Assembly (NCBI RefSeq): GCF_900115305.1
Contig: NZ_FOVW01000002.1
Location: forward strand, 1 to 64,000
Direction of reading: 5' to 3'
From: Algoriphagus ornithinivorans
GTDB lineage: Bacteria; Bacteroidota; Bacteroidia; Cytophagales; Cyclobacteriaceae
Length of the DNA: 64,000 nt
Shown here: positions 51,960 through 61,304 of the stretch, one piece after another
Numbering within the stretch: position 1 is the first letter of the stretch
How the letters are laid out: every line of letters starts with the position of its first letter
The notes under the pieces: model-generated
Databases searched by the model: none
What the model was told of the DNA's origin: nothing
The model's input: the letters and a program-made list of their open reading frames with translations, nothing else
Program-made: the position numbers and the translations under genes

Positions 51960-53798
51960 TCAAAGTTGATCTAATTGTTCTAATTCTTCTTTGTATCCCC
52001 CTGATAAAATTGGAAATCTGTACCAGGTTTTGGGGTCTACATTGAATTGATCCAAATGAAAGGAGGGAGCCAATCGCTCTCTTTTCCATTGGTTTCTGGA
52101 CCAAAGTTGAAAGAATTTTTTAATATATCCCTTCAAAATCTGATCTTCTATCTGTATCTCTTCTTTTAAAATCAGAAATACATCCATAGGTGATCTTCGG
52201 TCTCTGATTGCGAGTTTTTCTATTTCTACAATCAGGGAGTAAGGCATCAAATCTTTTTCATCAGTTTGAGTCCTTTCAGCCGGCCTTAATTCAGCTGAAG
52301 GCTGCAGGGAATTCACTAAAGCTAATCCTGGCCTGTCGAGATTTTTTTCTGCCCAGCGCAACCAATGAAGTATAAAATATTTATCTACCGCTGCAATAGG
52401 GGAGATACTTCCGCTGGTATCACCATCCATGGTAGTATAACCTACGTCTCCTTCACTTCTATTGGATGTAGCGAGCAGCAAAGCATTATTGATATTTGCC
52501 AGCATCCAAATAATTGGAGATCGAGTTCTAGCCTGAATATTCTGCAGGGTGATATCATCCTCGGCCCAAGTCAATTTTCTGCCAATAGCATCTTCAATTT
52601 TCTGGGTATAAGTGCCGACCTCTTCATCAATCGTCCAATGATAAAAGGTTGCTCCTAGGCTTTCAGCCAACTCTTTAGCGCTTTTAAACGTGTCAACCGA
52701 TGAATTTTTAGTGCCCTGATAAGCTGTAGTGAGAAGTTGATTTACCAACTCTTTTTCAGCAGAAGCTGAATTTTGAGGGATTGGAAAAGAGATTTTTTTG
52801 CAGAAGTTTTCTAGTCCTAATTCTTGAATTCCTCTTCTGACCATTTCTGCAACCAAAATCGCAACGGTGGAGGAATCAGCGCCTCCGGATAGGGAAAGAA
52901 CAAATCCTCTGCTTTTGCTTTTTCTCAAATAATCAAAAAGTCCTAGACTGGCGGCCTGAACAAATTCTTCCTCCTTGCTTAGGATTCTAGCAATTTCTTG
53001 AACTTCTTCTTTGACCTCAAAAGTCAAAACCTGAAAATCTTGGTAGGATAGGAGTTGATTTCTATACAAAACCTTGCCGGATTTAGCCAGCATAGTCTCT
53101 CCGTCGAATATCATTCGACCAGCTTCATTTCCAAGTAAGTTGACATAGCAGTAATAGCAGTCAAATTCCTTGGAGCTAAATTCAATCAATTCTTTCCGCT
53201 CCAGGGTTTTTCCCATGGCGAAATGACTAGCACTTGGATTGAATATTAAATCTACTTTTCGTTCGCAAAGTCTATAGCCAGGTCGAATAGGTCCTCTCCA
53301 GGCATCTTCACAAATTTCAAAACCATAATGAATAGTTTTGTGATGGAAAGAAATATCTCCAAAAGGGATTTTTTCACCGAAGAAATCCAGGTCGATAATC
53401 CCATGCGCTTTCCAAGGGGTAAACCAGCGAAATTCGTAATGAACTCCGTCTATGGCCATATACTGCTTTGCTACAAAACCTTTCAGTTTCCCGTTCTCCA
53501 CAATAGCCATGGTATTGTAGACTTTATTTTCAATTCTCACAGGAAGCCCAATGGCAACAGTGATTCCCTTGCAATGGGGCAATAAGGTTTTGAGTTGATC
53601 CAGAGCTTTGATAGGAAACCAATAGCTTAAAAATAAATCCTCAGAGCCATAGCCTGTGATGGCCAGCTCAGGGAAACAAAGAAGTTCTACCTTCTTTTCT
53701 CTAGCTTCATTGATTGCAGAAACAATTCTTTGGAGGTTGCCAGACCAATCCAAAGGTGTTTGATTTAGGGGAGCTGCTCCGATTTTGATTGCAGACAT
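51960..53798 (-). CDS. nadE: Glutamine-dependent NAD+ synthase
   Basis: A 612-residue bifunctional enzyme for the last step of NAD synthesis. The N-terminal nitrilase-type glutaminase (about 1-270) has the catalytic triad positions in LLCFPELAITGYG (Glu), GFVAKQYMAI (Lys) and YGFEICEDAWRG (Cys). The C-terminal synthetase domain has the PP-loop LSLSGGADSSTVAI (about 305-318), then NRSEGDVGYTTMDGDTSG and PSAELRP. Ammonia is channelled between domains in homologues. It lies between rnc and lgt in a compact minus-strand group, 16 bases from rnc. Confidence 0.95.
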   Translation of the reverse strand: MSAIKIGAAPLNQTPLDWSGNLQRIVSAINEAREKKVELLCFPELAITGYGSEDLFLSYWFPIKALDQLKTLLPHCKGITVAIGLPVRIENKVYNTMAIVENGKLKGFVAKQYMAIDGVHYEFRWFTPWKAHGIIDLDFFGEKIPFGDISFHHKTIHYGFEICEDAWRGPIRPGYRLCERKVDLIFNPSASHFAMGKTLERKELIEFSSKEFDCYYCYVNLLGNEAGRMIFDGETMLAKSGKVLYRNQLLSYQDFQVLTFEVKEEVQEIARILSKEEEFVQAASLGLFDYLRKSKSRGFVLSLSGGADSSTVAILVAEMVRRGIQELGLENFCKKISFPIPQNSASAEKELVNQLLTTAYQGTKNSSVDTFKSAKELAESLGATFYHWTIDEEVGTYTQKIEDAIGRKLTWAEDDITLQNIQARTRSPIIWMLANINNALLLATSNRSEGDVGYTTMDGDTSGSISPIAAVDKYFILHWLRWAEKNLDRPGLALVNSLQPSAELRPAERTQTDEKDLMPYSLIVEIEKLAIRDRRSPMDVFLILKEEIQIEDQILKGYIKKFFQLWSRNQWKRERLAPSFHLDQFNVDPKTWYRFPILSGGYKEELEQLDQL

Positions 53799-53814
53799 GT
53801 GTAATTGATTTGAA

Positions 53815-54555
53815 TCAGGTGGCGATATTCAGTTCTTCACAGGCATTTTTGGAGGCATCTTGTTCGGCTTTCTTTTTAGTGCTTCCTTTTCCTTGAGCTA
53901 CACTTTTGCCTTCTACCTCCAGCCCCACAATAAATTCTTTGAATCGCTGATTGCCGTGTACTTGCAATACTTTAAACTCCAGCTGTTTGTTTTCTTTTTG
54001 GGACCACTCGATGATTTTACTCTTGTAATTGGTGGTCGTGGCGATCATTCCCTCCAAGTCAAAGTGGAGGAGAATTCTTTTAAGAATAAAGCGCTTGGTA
54101 AAATGATAGCCCCGATCCAAATAGGTGGCTCCGATGAAAGCTTCCAGCATATCTCCATAAAGAGATTTATTTCCTGTAAAGTTTCTTTCTCCTATTTCCT
54201 GATCCAGGACATTTCTGAGCCCAATTTTAATTCCCGTTTCATTCAGACTTTCCCGGTTTACCAGTTTTGAACGGGTTTCCGTCAAAAAGCCCTCATCTCT
54301 GTAGGGATATTTTTGGAAAAGATGCTCAGCGATGACAGCACCTAGCACTGCATCTCCCAAAAACTCCAGTCTTTCATTGGAAATCCTGAATCCTTTGGAA
54401 GTTTCCTCTCCCAATCCGGCAGGAGTCAATGCGAGTCGGTAGAGAGAAATATTAAAAGGCTTGCTCCCGGTCATTAATTTGACCGAGGCAGCAAGCCTTT
54501 TGTCTTTTTTGTTGAGAAAGAGAAGATGTACTCCGAGTTTCTGAAAGAGTTTCAA
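53815..54555 (-). CDS. rnc: Ribonuclease III
   Basis: About 246 residues from a TTG at 54555. RNase III cuts double-stranded RNA for rRNA and mRNA processing. The catalytic domain has NERLEFLGDAVLGAV and the acidic residues downstream (YGDMLEAFIGATYLD); the double-stranded-RNA-binding domain has NYKSKIIEWSQK and KGSTKKKAEQDASKNA. An open frame extends to an ATG at 54612, but that start lies 50 bases inside fabF and adds 19 residues without similarity to the family. The TTG gives MKLFQKLGVH, a typical Bacteroidota RNase III start, and lies 7 bases after the fabF stop. Confidence 0.9.
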   Translation of the reverse strand: MKLFQKLGVHLLFLNKKDKRLAASVKLMTGSKPFNISLYRLALTPAGLGEETSKGFRISNERLEFLGDAVLGAVIAEHLFQKYPYRDEGFLTETRSKLVNRESLNETGIKIGLRNVLDQEIGERNFTGNKSLYGDMLEAFIGATYLDRGYHFTKRFILKRILLHFDLEGMIATTTNYKSKIIEWSQKENKQLEFKVLQVHGNQRFKEFIVGLEVEGKSVAQGKGSTKKKAEQDASKNACEELNIAT

Positions 54556-54562
54556 ACCCTGA

Positions 54563-55813
54563 TCAGTTATATTTTTTGAAAATGACAGAACAGTTGTGTC
54601 CACCAAATCCAAATGTATTACTCAGCGCATAATTCACTTCTCTTTGCTGCGCCTTATTGAAAGTCAGGTTCAATCCCGGGTCAAATGTTTCATCATCCGT
54701 GAAATGGTTGATGGTAGGAGGGATCAAACTATGCTTGATAGCAAAGATAGATGCGATAGCTTCGATAGCACCAGCTGCACCTAACAGGTGACCTGTCATG
54801 GATTTAGTACTACTGATATTGAGTTTGTAAGCATGCTCTCCAAAAACTTTTTGGATAGCTTTAGTCTCACTTACATCTCCCAACGGAGTAGATGTTCCAT
54901 GTACATTGATGTAATCAATATCCTCAGGCTTTAAGTTGGCGTCATCCAAGGCTGATTCCATCACTGAACTAGCTCCCAAGCCTTCTGGATGTGGAGCGGT
55001 AATGTGATTGGCATCTGCGGACATTCCTCCGCCTACAATTTCAGCATAGATTTTAGCACCTCTAGCTTTGGCATGTTCGTATTCTTCCAGAATCAATGCG
55101 CCAGCTCCTTCGCCTAATACAAAGCCATCTCTGTCTTTGTCAAAAGGTCTGGAGGCTGTTTCAGGAGAATCATTTCTCTGAGACAGGGCTTTCATAGCAT
55201 TGAATCCACCGATACCGGCTTCGGTAACTGCTGCTTCAGATCCACCAGAGATAAAGATATCTGCTTTTCCTAATCTGATGTAATTAAAAGCATCGATTAG
55301 GGCGTTGGTTGCAGAAGCACAAGCCGAAACAGTTACAAAGTTTGGTCCTCTAAATCCATATTTGATGGAAATAAAACCTGCACTTATATCAGCGATCATT
55401 TTAGGGATAAAGAAAGGATTGAACCTTGGAGTTCCGTCACCTTTTGCATAATCGGTGACTTCATCCTGGAAGGTTTTTAATCCACCTATTCCTGAGCCCC
55501 AAATGACTCCCGCTCTGGATTTGTCAATTTTTTCAAGATCTAATCCCGAATCTGCCATTGCCTGATCTGCAGTGATCATTGCATATTGAGTAAAGGGATC
55601 CATTTTTCTGGCTTCCTTTCTGTCAATAAATTGATCTAGATCGAGGTTTTTGATTTCGCAGGCAAACTGGGTTTTGAAAAGTGAAGCGTCAAACTTGGTG
55701 ATTGGTGCAGCACCACTTACGCCCGTAGACAAAGCCTTCCAAAATTCTTCGGAAGTATTGCCTATGGGTGTAAGGGCACCAATACCAGTTACAACAACTC
55801 TTTTTAAATTCAT
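54563..55813 (-). CDS. fabF: 3-oxoacyl-ACP synthase II
   Basis: A 416-residue condensing enzyme of type II fatty acid synthesis: it elongates acyl-ACP with malonyl-ACP. The catalytic triad is visible as Cys in VSACASATNA (near 163), His in NVHGTSTPLGD (near 303) and His in STKSMTGHLLGAAG (near 340). The N-terminal RVVVTGIGALTPIG and C-terminal SNTFGFGGHNCSVIFKKY are characteristic. It follows acpP by 19 bases and precedes rnc by 7, in the classic acpP-fabF-rnc order. Confidence 0.97.
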   Translation of the reverse strand: MNLKRVVVTGIGALTPIGNTSEEFWKALSTGVSGAAPITKFDASLFKTQFACEIKNLDLDQFIDRKEARKMDPFTQYAMITADQAMADSGLDLEKIDKSRAGVIWGSGIGGLKTFQDEVTDYAKGDGTPRFNPFFIPKMIADISAGFISIKYGFRGPNFVTVSACASATNALIDAFNYIRLGKADIFISGGSEAAVTEAGIGGFNAMKALSQRNDSPETASRPFDKDRDGFVLGEGAGALILEEYEHAKARGAKIYAEIVGGGMSADANHITAPHPEGLGASSVMESALDDANLKPEDIDYINVHGTSTPLGDVSETKAIQKVFGEHAYKLNISSTKSMTGHLLGAAGAIEAIASIFAIKHSLIPPTINHFTDDETFDPGLNLTFNKAQQREVNYALSNTFGFGGHNCSVIFKKYN

Positions 55814-55832
55814 GGACTGAATTTATTGGTTA

Positions 55833-56069
55833 TTATTTTACGTTAGCCTCAAGGTAGGAAACAGCCTGTCCCACCGTGCCGATTTGCTCAGCCTGATCAT
55901 CTGGGATAGAGATGTTGAATTCTTTCTCGAATTCCATAATCAATTCTACAGTGTCTAGAGAGTCAGCTCCCAAGTCATTGGTAAAGCTTGCTTCCATAGT
56001 CACTTCAGACTCTTCTACGCCCAGTTTGTCAACGATGATGGCTTTTACTTTTTGTGCAATTTCAGACAT
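55833..56069 (-). CDS. acpP: Acyl carrier protein
   Basis: A 78-residue acidic four-helix protein. The phosphopantetheine attachment serine is S37 in [16 protein letters not shown]. It carries growing acyl chains for fatty acid synthesis. It is first in the acpP-fabF-rnc group on the minus strand. An upstream TTTCTTTG element near 56100 is close to, but not, a TAnnTTTG box. Confidence 0.97.
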   Translation of the reverse strand: MSEIAQKVKAIIVDKLGVEESEVTMEASFTNDLGADSLDTVELIMEFEKEFNISIPDDQAEQIGTVGQAVSYLEANVK

Positions 56070-56191
56070 TTTGTGATCAGTTTAGTTAATAACACTCCGC
56101 AAAGAAATATATTTAAAAGCTAATTGGCAAAGAAATGATTCAAGTAAATTTTTAAGCTTTGGGGCTTTTCGTTGAGTTGAATTTTTATTTC

Positions 56192-56199
56192 TACCTTTG
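56192..56199 (+). promoter_or_regulatory. Candidate promoter for the IPExxxVDY/pyk unit
   Basis: TACCTTTG matches TAnnTTTG. TTG at 56172-56174 lies 17 bases upstream and a second TTG at 56177-56179. The gene starts at 56222, 22 bases downstream. Confidence 0.55.
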
Positions 56200-56221
56200 T
56201 TTTGCTCCATTTTCTTCCCAA

Positions 56222-56650
56222 ATGAAGAAGGTAAAATTACAGATTGAACATACGTACGACTTTGAGGTTTTGGGCCTTGTATCCCCTGTAAAGGACTACA
56301 AGATGGCCTGGCTTATCAATCGTCAACTGGATTTAGACCTTATCAAGTGGGAGGATCTTGAGATTGAGTTTCTTTCAGATCCACAACTGAAAATTAGTCA
56401 ATATTTCCTTTCTTTACCCCATGGATTTGTTCAACTTTTGAAAAATAAAGCGATCAATTCACAAAATCAGGTCTCTTACCTGATACCTGAACTAAAAACC
56501 ATGGACTATTTCCTTTTGGTCCAAGATCAGACCTTTCAAATAAGTATTAATACATTTGCGAATAAACTTGCTGAAATTCCCTTCATTCAAAACGTGATGA
56601 AACTGGATGTCACCAAGCTAAAATCTAGAGAAAACCTATTAACTTATTAA
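56222..56650 (+). CDS. IPExxxVDY family protein
   Basis: A 142-residue protein, of the family named after its IPExxxVDY signature; here LIPELKTMDYFLL carries IPE-x3-(M)DY near 101-110. The family is common in Bacteroidota, usually directly before pyruvate kinase or near fatty acid genes, and has no known function. I start it at the ATG at 56222 (MKKVKLQIEHTY) because the longer frame from 56159 would read through the promoter box. Seven bases separate it from pyk, so it is probably cotranscribed. Confidence 0.82.
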   Translation: MKKVKLQIEHTYDFEVLGLVSPVKDYKMAWLINRQLDLDLIKWEDLEIEFLSDPQLKISQYFLSLPHGFVQLLKNKAINSQNQVSYLIPELKTMDYFLLVQDQTFQISINTFANKLAEIPFIQNVMKLDVTKLKSRENLLTY

Positions 56651-56656
56651 AAATCA

Positions 56657-58081
56657 ATGAGTCATATTAACAAAACCAAAATCCTCGCAACTATAGGCCC
56701 AGCCTCCAATAATTATGAAACAATTAAAAGCTTGGCTGCTGCAGGGGCAAATGTGTTTCGATTAAATTTTTCTCATGGTACTCATGACATCCACGAGGAA
56801 GTCATTCAAATCATCCGAAGGGTCAATGAAGAACAAAATTTGAATTTAGGCATCCTTCAGGATCTTCAAGGTCCTAAAATCCGGGTAGGTGAAGTGGAAA
56901 ACAATGGGGTAGAAATCAAACCTGGGGAGCCAATCACCATCACCAATGACCCAGTAGTGGGTACCAGTCGATTGGTGAGCACAGTTTATCAAAACCTCCC
57001 TAATGATGTGGTTGCAGGGGACAGAATTCTAATCGATGATGGAAATCTGGAAGTGGTAGTAAACGATACAGATGGCAAAAATGTCAACTGTACCGTTATT
57101 CATGGAGGGATTTTGAAATCCAGAAAAGGAATCAATCTTCCTAATACCAAAGTTTCTGCTCCTTCTTTGACTGAAAAAGATATTGAGGATCTTGAATTCG
57201 GTCTTTCTCAGGATGTTGACTGGATCGCTTTGTCTTTCGTCAGATCTCCAGAGGATATTTATGATTTGAGAGAAAGAATTCAAAAAGCTGGAAAGGTTTG
57301 CAAAATCGTTGCTAAGATTGAAAAGCCTGAAGCTCTTGAAAATATAGATGCCATCATTGATGCTACTGATGCGATTATGGTTGCAAGAGGTGACTTGGGA
57401 GTGGAAGTTCCAATGGAGATAGTTCCTCTCTGGCAAAAAAGAATGGTGGAGAAATGTAAGCTCGCTTGTAAGCCTGTAATTATTGCAACCCAGATGATGG
57501 AAAGCATGATTCAGAATCCCAGACCAACCCGGGCTGAAACCAATGATGTAGCCAATGCAGTCTTAGATGGTGCAGATGCAGTAATGCTTTCTGCTGAAAC
57601 AGCTTCTGGAAAATATCCTGTAAATGCGGTAAAAGCTATGAGTAGTATTATCAGCTACTTGGAGCAAAATGCAGAGATCTATCATAATCTTTACAAGATT
57701 CCTGAAGACGATACCACTTTCTTAAGTAATAACCTGTTATTGATGGCTGCCAGGCTATCCAGGAACGTCAAGGCTAAAGCTATTGTAGGCATTACCTCTT
57801 CAGGATTTACAGGATTTAGAATTGCTTCCCACAGACCTTTGGCAAGTATTTTCATTTTCACCAGAAATAAGCAATTGATTACTCAAATGTCTTTGGTATG
57901 GGGCGTGAGAGCATATTTATACCAAAATCAGGTTTCAACAGATGCTACTTTTGAGGATATTGAGAAAACCCTGAAAAGGGATGATCATGTCAGCGCTGGT
58001 GATATTATTATCAACACGGCAAGTATGCCTTTGAAAGCTAAAGGCAGAACAAACATGCTTAAGATTCATCAGGTAACCTGA
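56657..58081 (+). CDS. pyk: Pyruvate kinase
   Basis: A 474-residue glycolytic enzyme producing pyruvate and ATP from phosphoenolpyruvate and ADP. Family motifs: KTKILATIGPASN at the N-terminus, RLNFSHGTHDIHEEV, the catalytic Lys and Mg ligands in AKIEKPEALENIDAI, IMVARGDLGVEVP, and KPVIIATQMMESMI. The C-terminal domain starts near 355. It lies in the same direction as the IPExxxVDY gene, ending in a terminator. Confidence 0.97.
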   Translation: MSHINKTKILATIGPASNNYETIKSLAAAGANVFRLNFSHGTHDIHEEVIQIIRRVNEEQNLNLGILQDLQGPKIRVGEVENNGVEIKPGEPITITNDPVVGTSRLVSTVYQNLPNDVVAGDRILIDDGNLEVVVNDTDGKNVNCTVIHGGILKSRKGINLPNTKVSAPSLTEKDIEDLEFGLSQDVDWIALSFVRSPEDIYDLRERIQKAGKVCKIVAKIEKPEALENIDAIIDATDAIMVARGDLGVEVPMEIVPLWQKRMVEKCKLACKPVIIATQMMESMIQNPRPTRAETNDVANAVLDGADAVMLSAETASGKYPVNAVKAMSSIISYLEQNAEIYHNLYKIPEDDTTFLSNNLLLMAARLSRNVKAKAIVGITSSGFTGFRIASHRPLASIFIFTRNKQLITQMSLVWGVRAYLYQNQVSTDATFEDIEKTLKRDDHVSAGDIIINTASMPLKAKGRTNMLKIHQVT

Positions 58082-58105
58082 TTCTTCTAAGGTTTAATAC
58101 TTTAA

Positions 58106-58138
58106 AATCCTCAATAGTTATTCTGTTGGGGATTTTTT
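58106..58138 (+). terminator. Terminator of pyk
   Basis: AATCCTCAA and TTGGGGATT pair over nine positions (one G-T) around an 11-base loop, and a T run follows. Confidence 0.8.
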
Positions 58139-58264
58139 GTTTTTAGGATCACAGTTCAAAGAAAAAATAAGACAGTTCAAGCTTCTTTTGATACAGGTTA
58201 GAGTAAAACTCGTATCCTAATTTCTACTTAAAAGTTTTGAAAGCAAACTAACCAATTTAATGCT

Positions 58265-60130
58265 ATGACAAAATTATTTAAGTACCTGTTTATCGGGACT
58301 GCGCTTTTTTCGATGTTTTCCTGTCAGGAAATTGTCGACGCAGATCCAATAGAAGGAAGAACTGTGGTGTCTGTGGCCCAAAATGAGGGTCTAACTACGC
58401 TGGTCGCTGCTGTTCAGGCTGTACCAGGCTTGGAGTCAACTTTACAAAGCCAGTCTTCCATTACTGTTTTTGCTCCGACCAACGAAGCTTTTGCAGCTGC
58501 TTTGGATGCCTTCGGCGCAAGTGATTTAAACGACTTGGTTGCTAAATTAGGAGGAGCTACAAATCTCCAGACTGTTTTAGGTTTCCATGTTGTACCAACC
58601 AGAATTTTATCATCTTCTCTTTCTGGAACAAGTACTGTGACCACTTTGGCAGGGCAGCAATTAACTGTCACCAGAAGTATAGGCGGAATAACTGTAGTGG
58701 ATGCACAAGGTAATACTGCCAATGTATTAGAAACTGACTTGCAGTTTCAAAATGGTGTTATGCACATCATTGATAGGGTGTTGCTTCCATCCATTGAATT
58801 GCCAAAGCCAAACTTGGTTGAGGCAGCTAATGAATTTGGTTTAAGTACCCTTTTAAGCGCTGTAAATGCCGTGGATGGTTTAGGTAATACTTTACTTTCA
58901 GCTGGAGAAATAACTGTTTTTGCGCCAACCAATGAGGCTTTTGCTGCAGCGTTGGAAGTTTTTGGTGCAGCAGATTTGAATGAACTAGTGATCAAACTAG
59001 GAGGAGTAGCCAATCTTGAAAAAGTTTTAGGGTTCCATGTTGTCCCAGCAGTTGCTTTCTCAGGAGATTTGCAAGCAAGCAATACATTCACGACAGTTGC
59101 TGGACAGGACTTATTGGTTGAAGTTTCTGGAGGTTCAGTTACTGTAACCGATAGATTGGGCAGAACAGTAAACGTAGTTGCTGCTGATATAGAAATTGCC
59201 AATGGAGTAGTTCATGTTGTGGACGGAGTACTACTACCAGATTTGATGCTTCCAAATGTAGTAGAGGTTGCAACTGCTGCAGGATTGACTACCTTGATTG
59301 ATGCAGTGACTGCAGCAGATCTGGGAGGAGCATTGCTTGGATCTGATGCAATTACAGTATTTGCGCCTACCAATGATGCTTTCGGGGCAGCTTTACAAGC
59401 CTTCGGCGCTGCTAATCTTTCTCAGTTGGTGACAAAAATAGGAGGCGTAGAAAACCTTCAAACTGTCCTTGGTTTTCATGTTGTTCCTGCGGTAGCTTTT
59501 TCTACTGATTTGAACGCAAGTAATACTTTTACCACTCTAGCAGGGCAGGAGCTAACTGTTACCGCTGGAGGCTCTGGAGTGACTGTGACGGATGCATTAG
59601 GAAATACAGCTAATGTAGTGACTGCTGATGTCGCCATTTCTAATGGAGTGGTGCATGTCATTGACGGGGTTTTGTTGCCGGAATATAATCTTCCAAATGT
59701 TGTGGAAGCAGCAACAGCCGCTAACCTTTCTGTATTGTTGGACGCTGTAACTGCCGCTAATTTGGGACAGACATTATTGGATGCGGATGAAATTACAGTT
59801 TTTGCCCCTACCAATCAGGCCTTTGTGAATCTATTGAATGCTTTGGGTTTTTCTTCTCTTCAAGAAATGATCTCCAATCTAGGGCTTGAAGCTGTTCAAA
59901 AAGTATTAGGATTTCATGTTGTACCAACAACGGCTTTCTCATTTGATCTAGCTGAGGGAACTCAAATGGTAACAACTCTAGCCGGAGAAGATCTAATGGT
60001 AACTCGATCTGGAAATCAAGTAACCGTCACTGATGCCAATGGACAAACTTACAATGTTGTAGCAGCTGATGTGGCAATAGAAAACGGTGTTGTTCACGTA
60101 ATCGACGGGGTATTATTGCCAACCCTTTAA
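58265..60130 (+). CDS. Lipoprotein with four fasciclin (FAS1) domains
   Basis: 621 residues. A lipoprotein signal ends MFSC with lipidated C20. Four FAS1 domains follow at about 35-172, 180-320, 325-465 and 470-620. Each has the FAS1 boxes: ITVFAPTNEAFAAAL (H1), GFHVVP, and NGVVHVIDGVLLP-type end (H2, e.g. NGVMHIIDRVLLP). The domains are strongly alike, also at the DNA level, which points to internal duplication. FAS1 domains mediate adhesion or protein contacts, so a surface role is likely. Terminators on both sides indicate a monocistronic unit. Confidence 0.92.
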   Translation: MTKLFKYLFIGTALFSMFSCQEIVDADPIEGRTVVSVAQNEGLTTLVAAVQAVPGLESTLQSQSSITVFAPTNEAFAAALDAFGASDLNDLVAKLGGATNLQTVLGFHVVPTRILSSSLSGTSTVTTLAGQQLTVTRSIGGITVVDAQGNTANVLETDLQFQNGVMHIIDRVLLPSIELPKPNLVEAANEFGLSTLLSAVNAVDGLGNTLLSAGEITVFAPTNEAFAAALEVFGAADLNELVIKLGGVANLEKVLGFHVVPAVAFSGDLQASNTFTTVAGQDLLVEVSGGSVTVTDRLGRTVNVVAADIEIANGVVHVVDGVLLPDLMLPNVVEVATAAGLTTLIDAVTAADLGGALLGSDAITVFAPTNDAFGAALQAFGAANLSQLVTKIGGVENLQTVLGFHVVPAVAFSTDLNASNTFTTLAGQELTVTAGGSGVTVTDALGNTANVVTADVAISNGVVHVIDGVLLPEYNLPNVVEAATAANLSVLLDAVTAANLGQTLLDADEITVFAPTNQAFVNLLNALGFSSLQEMISNLGLEAVQKVLGFHVVPTTAFSFDLAEGTQMVTTLAGEDLMVTRSGNQVTVTDANGQTYNVVAADVAIENGVVHVIDGVLLPTL

Positions 60131-60157
60131 TCTGACAATCAACTAAATACCACAATT

Positions 60158-60187
60158 AAGGGGCAGGTACATCTGCCCCTTGTTTTT
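60158..60187 (+). terminator. Terminator of the fasciclin gene
   Basis: AAGGGGCAG-gtacat-CTGCCCCTT is a nine-pair stem, followed by GTTTTT. It lies 28 bases past the stop. Confidence 0.9.
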
Positions 60188-60239
60188 CCATCGTAGGTTT
60201 CTGTACATTTACCAACCGTGATGAAAGTCAAAAACCGAT

Positions 60240-61304
60240 ATGTTTAGCCATCGATTTAAATTTATCTTTCCAGGATTATTAGGGGTTTATTCTTTCTTGA
60301 ATATCCTTATTTTGGATGGTGATAGATTGTATCAGGCTGCATTGCCGGAGGCCCAATTATTTTCACTTATCCTGGTACTTTGTTACGCTGTTTGGTTTAT
60401 TAATTGGAGTTTAGAGCGGTTTTTTTCTTATTCATTCAAGAATTTACATCCGCTATTAGCTCAATTTTTGGGAAGTTTTGTTTTGGTAGCTGGATTAGCG
60501 GCACTTTCAGTACAAACTACCTCTTTTTTATTTGGAGGGCCTTTTGGGAACTCGCTACCTAATTTTCTGCTGACTCTCGGTTTTTTATTTAGAATTAACC
60601 TCTTCCTAAATTGTGTCAATGCAATTTATTTTTTCTTTAAAAAATTTACAGAGAAAAAGTTAGAAGCAGATAAGTTAAGATTGCTCTCTACTGAAGCCAA
60701 ATTAGAATCCCTCAATTCACAGTTAAATCCTCATTTTTTCTTTAATAATCTCAGTGCCCTTTCAGTTTTGATCCATCAGGACGTGGAGAAAGCAGATCAA
60801 TACCTTCAAAAATTGAGTGCTACCTATCGATACATTCTTCAAAACAAGGTATCAGAACTAGTTAATTTAAAAGATGAATTAGTCTTTCTGGAGGACTATA
60901 TAGAGCTTTTGCAAATTCGATTTCAGGATTCACTCAGCTTTAATTTTTCAATTTCTGAAAAAGCAAAAAACAAATTGATTCCGCCAGCCGTACTCCAATT
61001 GCTGGTAGAAAATGTGGTTAAGCATAATTATTTCACTAAAAAGGAGCCATTGATTGTTCAGATTTCTGCGGATGATCAAAGGATCAGTGTTGGAAATGTA
61101 AAGCAATTGAAAGAAGCCGTGGAGGATTCTACGGGAATTGGCCTCAAAAACATTTCCGATAGATATAGGTTTTTAAATCAGTCCATTAGGATTACCGATC
61201 AGAAAGACTGGTTTGAAGTAGTTTTACCATTGTTAGAGACCCATGAGGATACTTTTAGTCGAAGACGAACCTTTAGCTCAAGACAGAATCAAATCGATCA
61301 TTGA
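60240..61304 (+). CDS. LytS-type sensor histidine kinase
   Basis: A 354-residue membrane kinase of the His_kinase (LytS/YehU) family. Four hydrophobic segments lie in residues 8-140 (IFPGLLGVYSFLNILIL, SLILVLCYAVWFINW, FLGSFVLVAGLAALSV, LFRINLFLNCVNAIYFFF). The phosphorylated His is in LNSQLNPHFFFNNLSALS (near 170), and an ATP-binding domain with LLVENVVKHNYF and TGIGLKNISDRY follows. Its partner regulator starts inside its 3' end: the two genes overlap by 62 bases, so they are translated together. The input is unknown. Confidence 0.92.
   Translation: MFSHRFKFIFPGLLGVYSFLNILILDGDRLYQAALPEAQLFSLILVLCYAVWFINWSLERFFSYSFKNLHPLLAQFLGSFVLVAGLAALSVQTTSFLFGGPFGNSLPNFLLTLGFLFRINLFLNCVNAIYFFFKKFTEKKLEADKLRLLSTEAKLESLNSQLNPHFFFNNLSALSVLIHQDVEKADQYLQKLSATYRYILQNKVSELVNLKDELVFLEDYIELLQIRFQDSLSFNFSISEKAKNKLIPPAVLQLLVENVVKHNYFTKKEPLIVQISADDQRISVGNVKQLKEAVEDSTGIGLKNISDRYRFLNQSIRITDQKDWFEVVLPLLETHEDTFSRRRTFSSRQNQIDH

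Noticed and set aside
54556..54612. ATG start of rnc at 54612
   Set aside because: It overlaps fabF by 50 bases and adds residues foreign to the family; TTG 54555 follows fabF directly.
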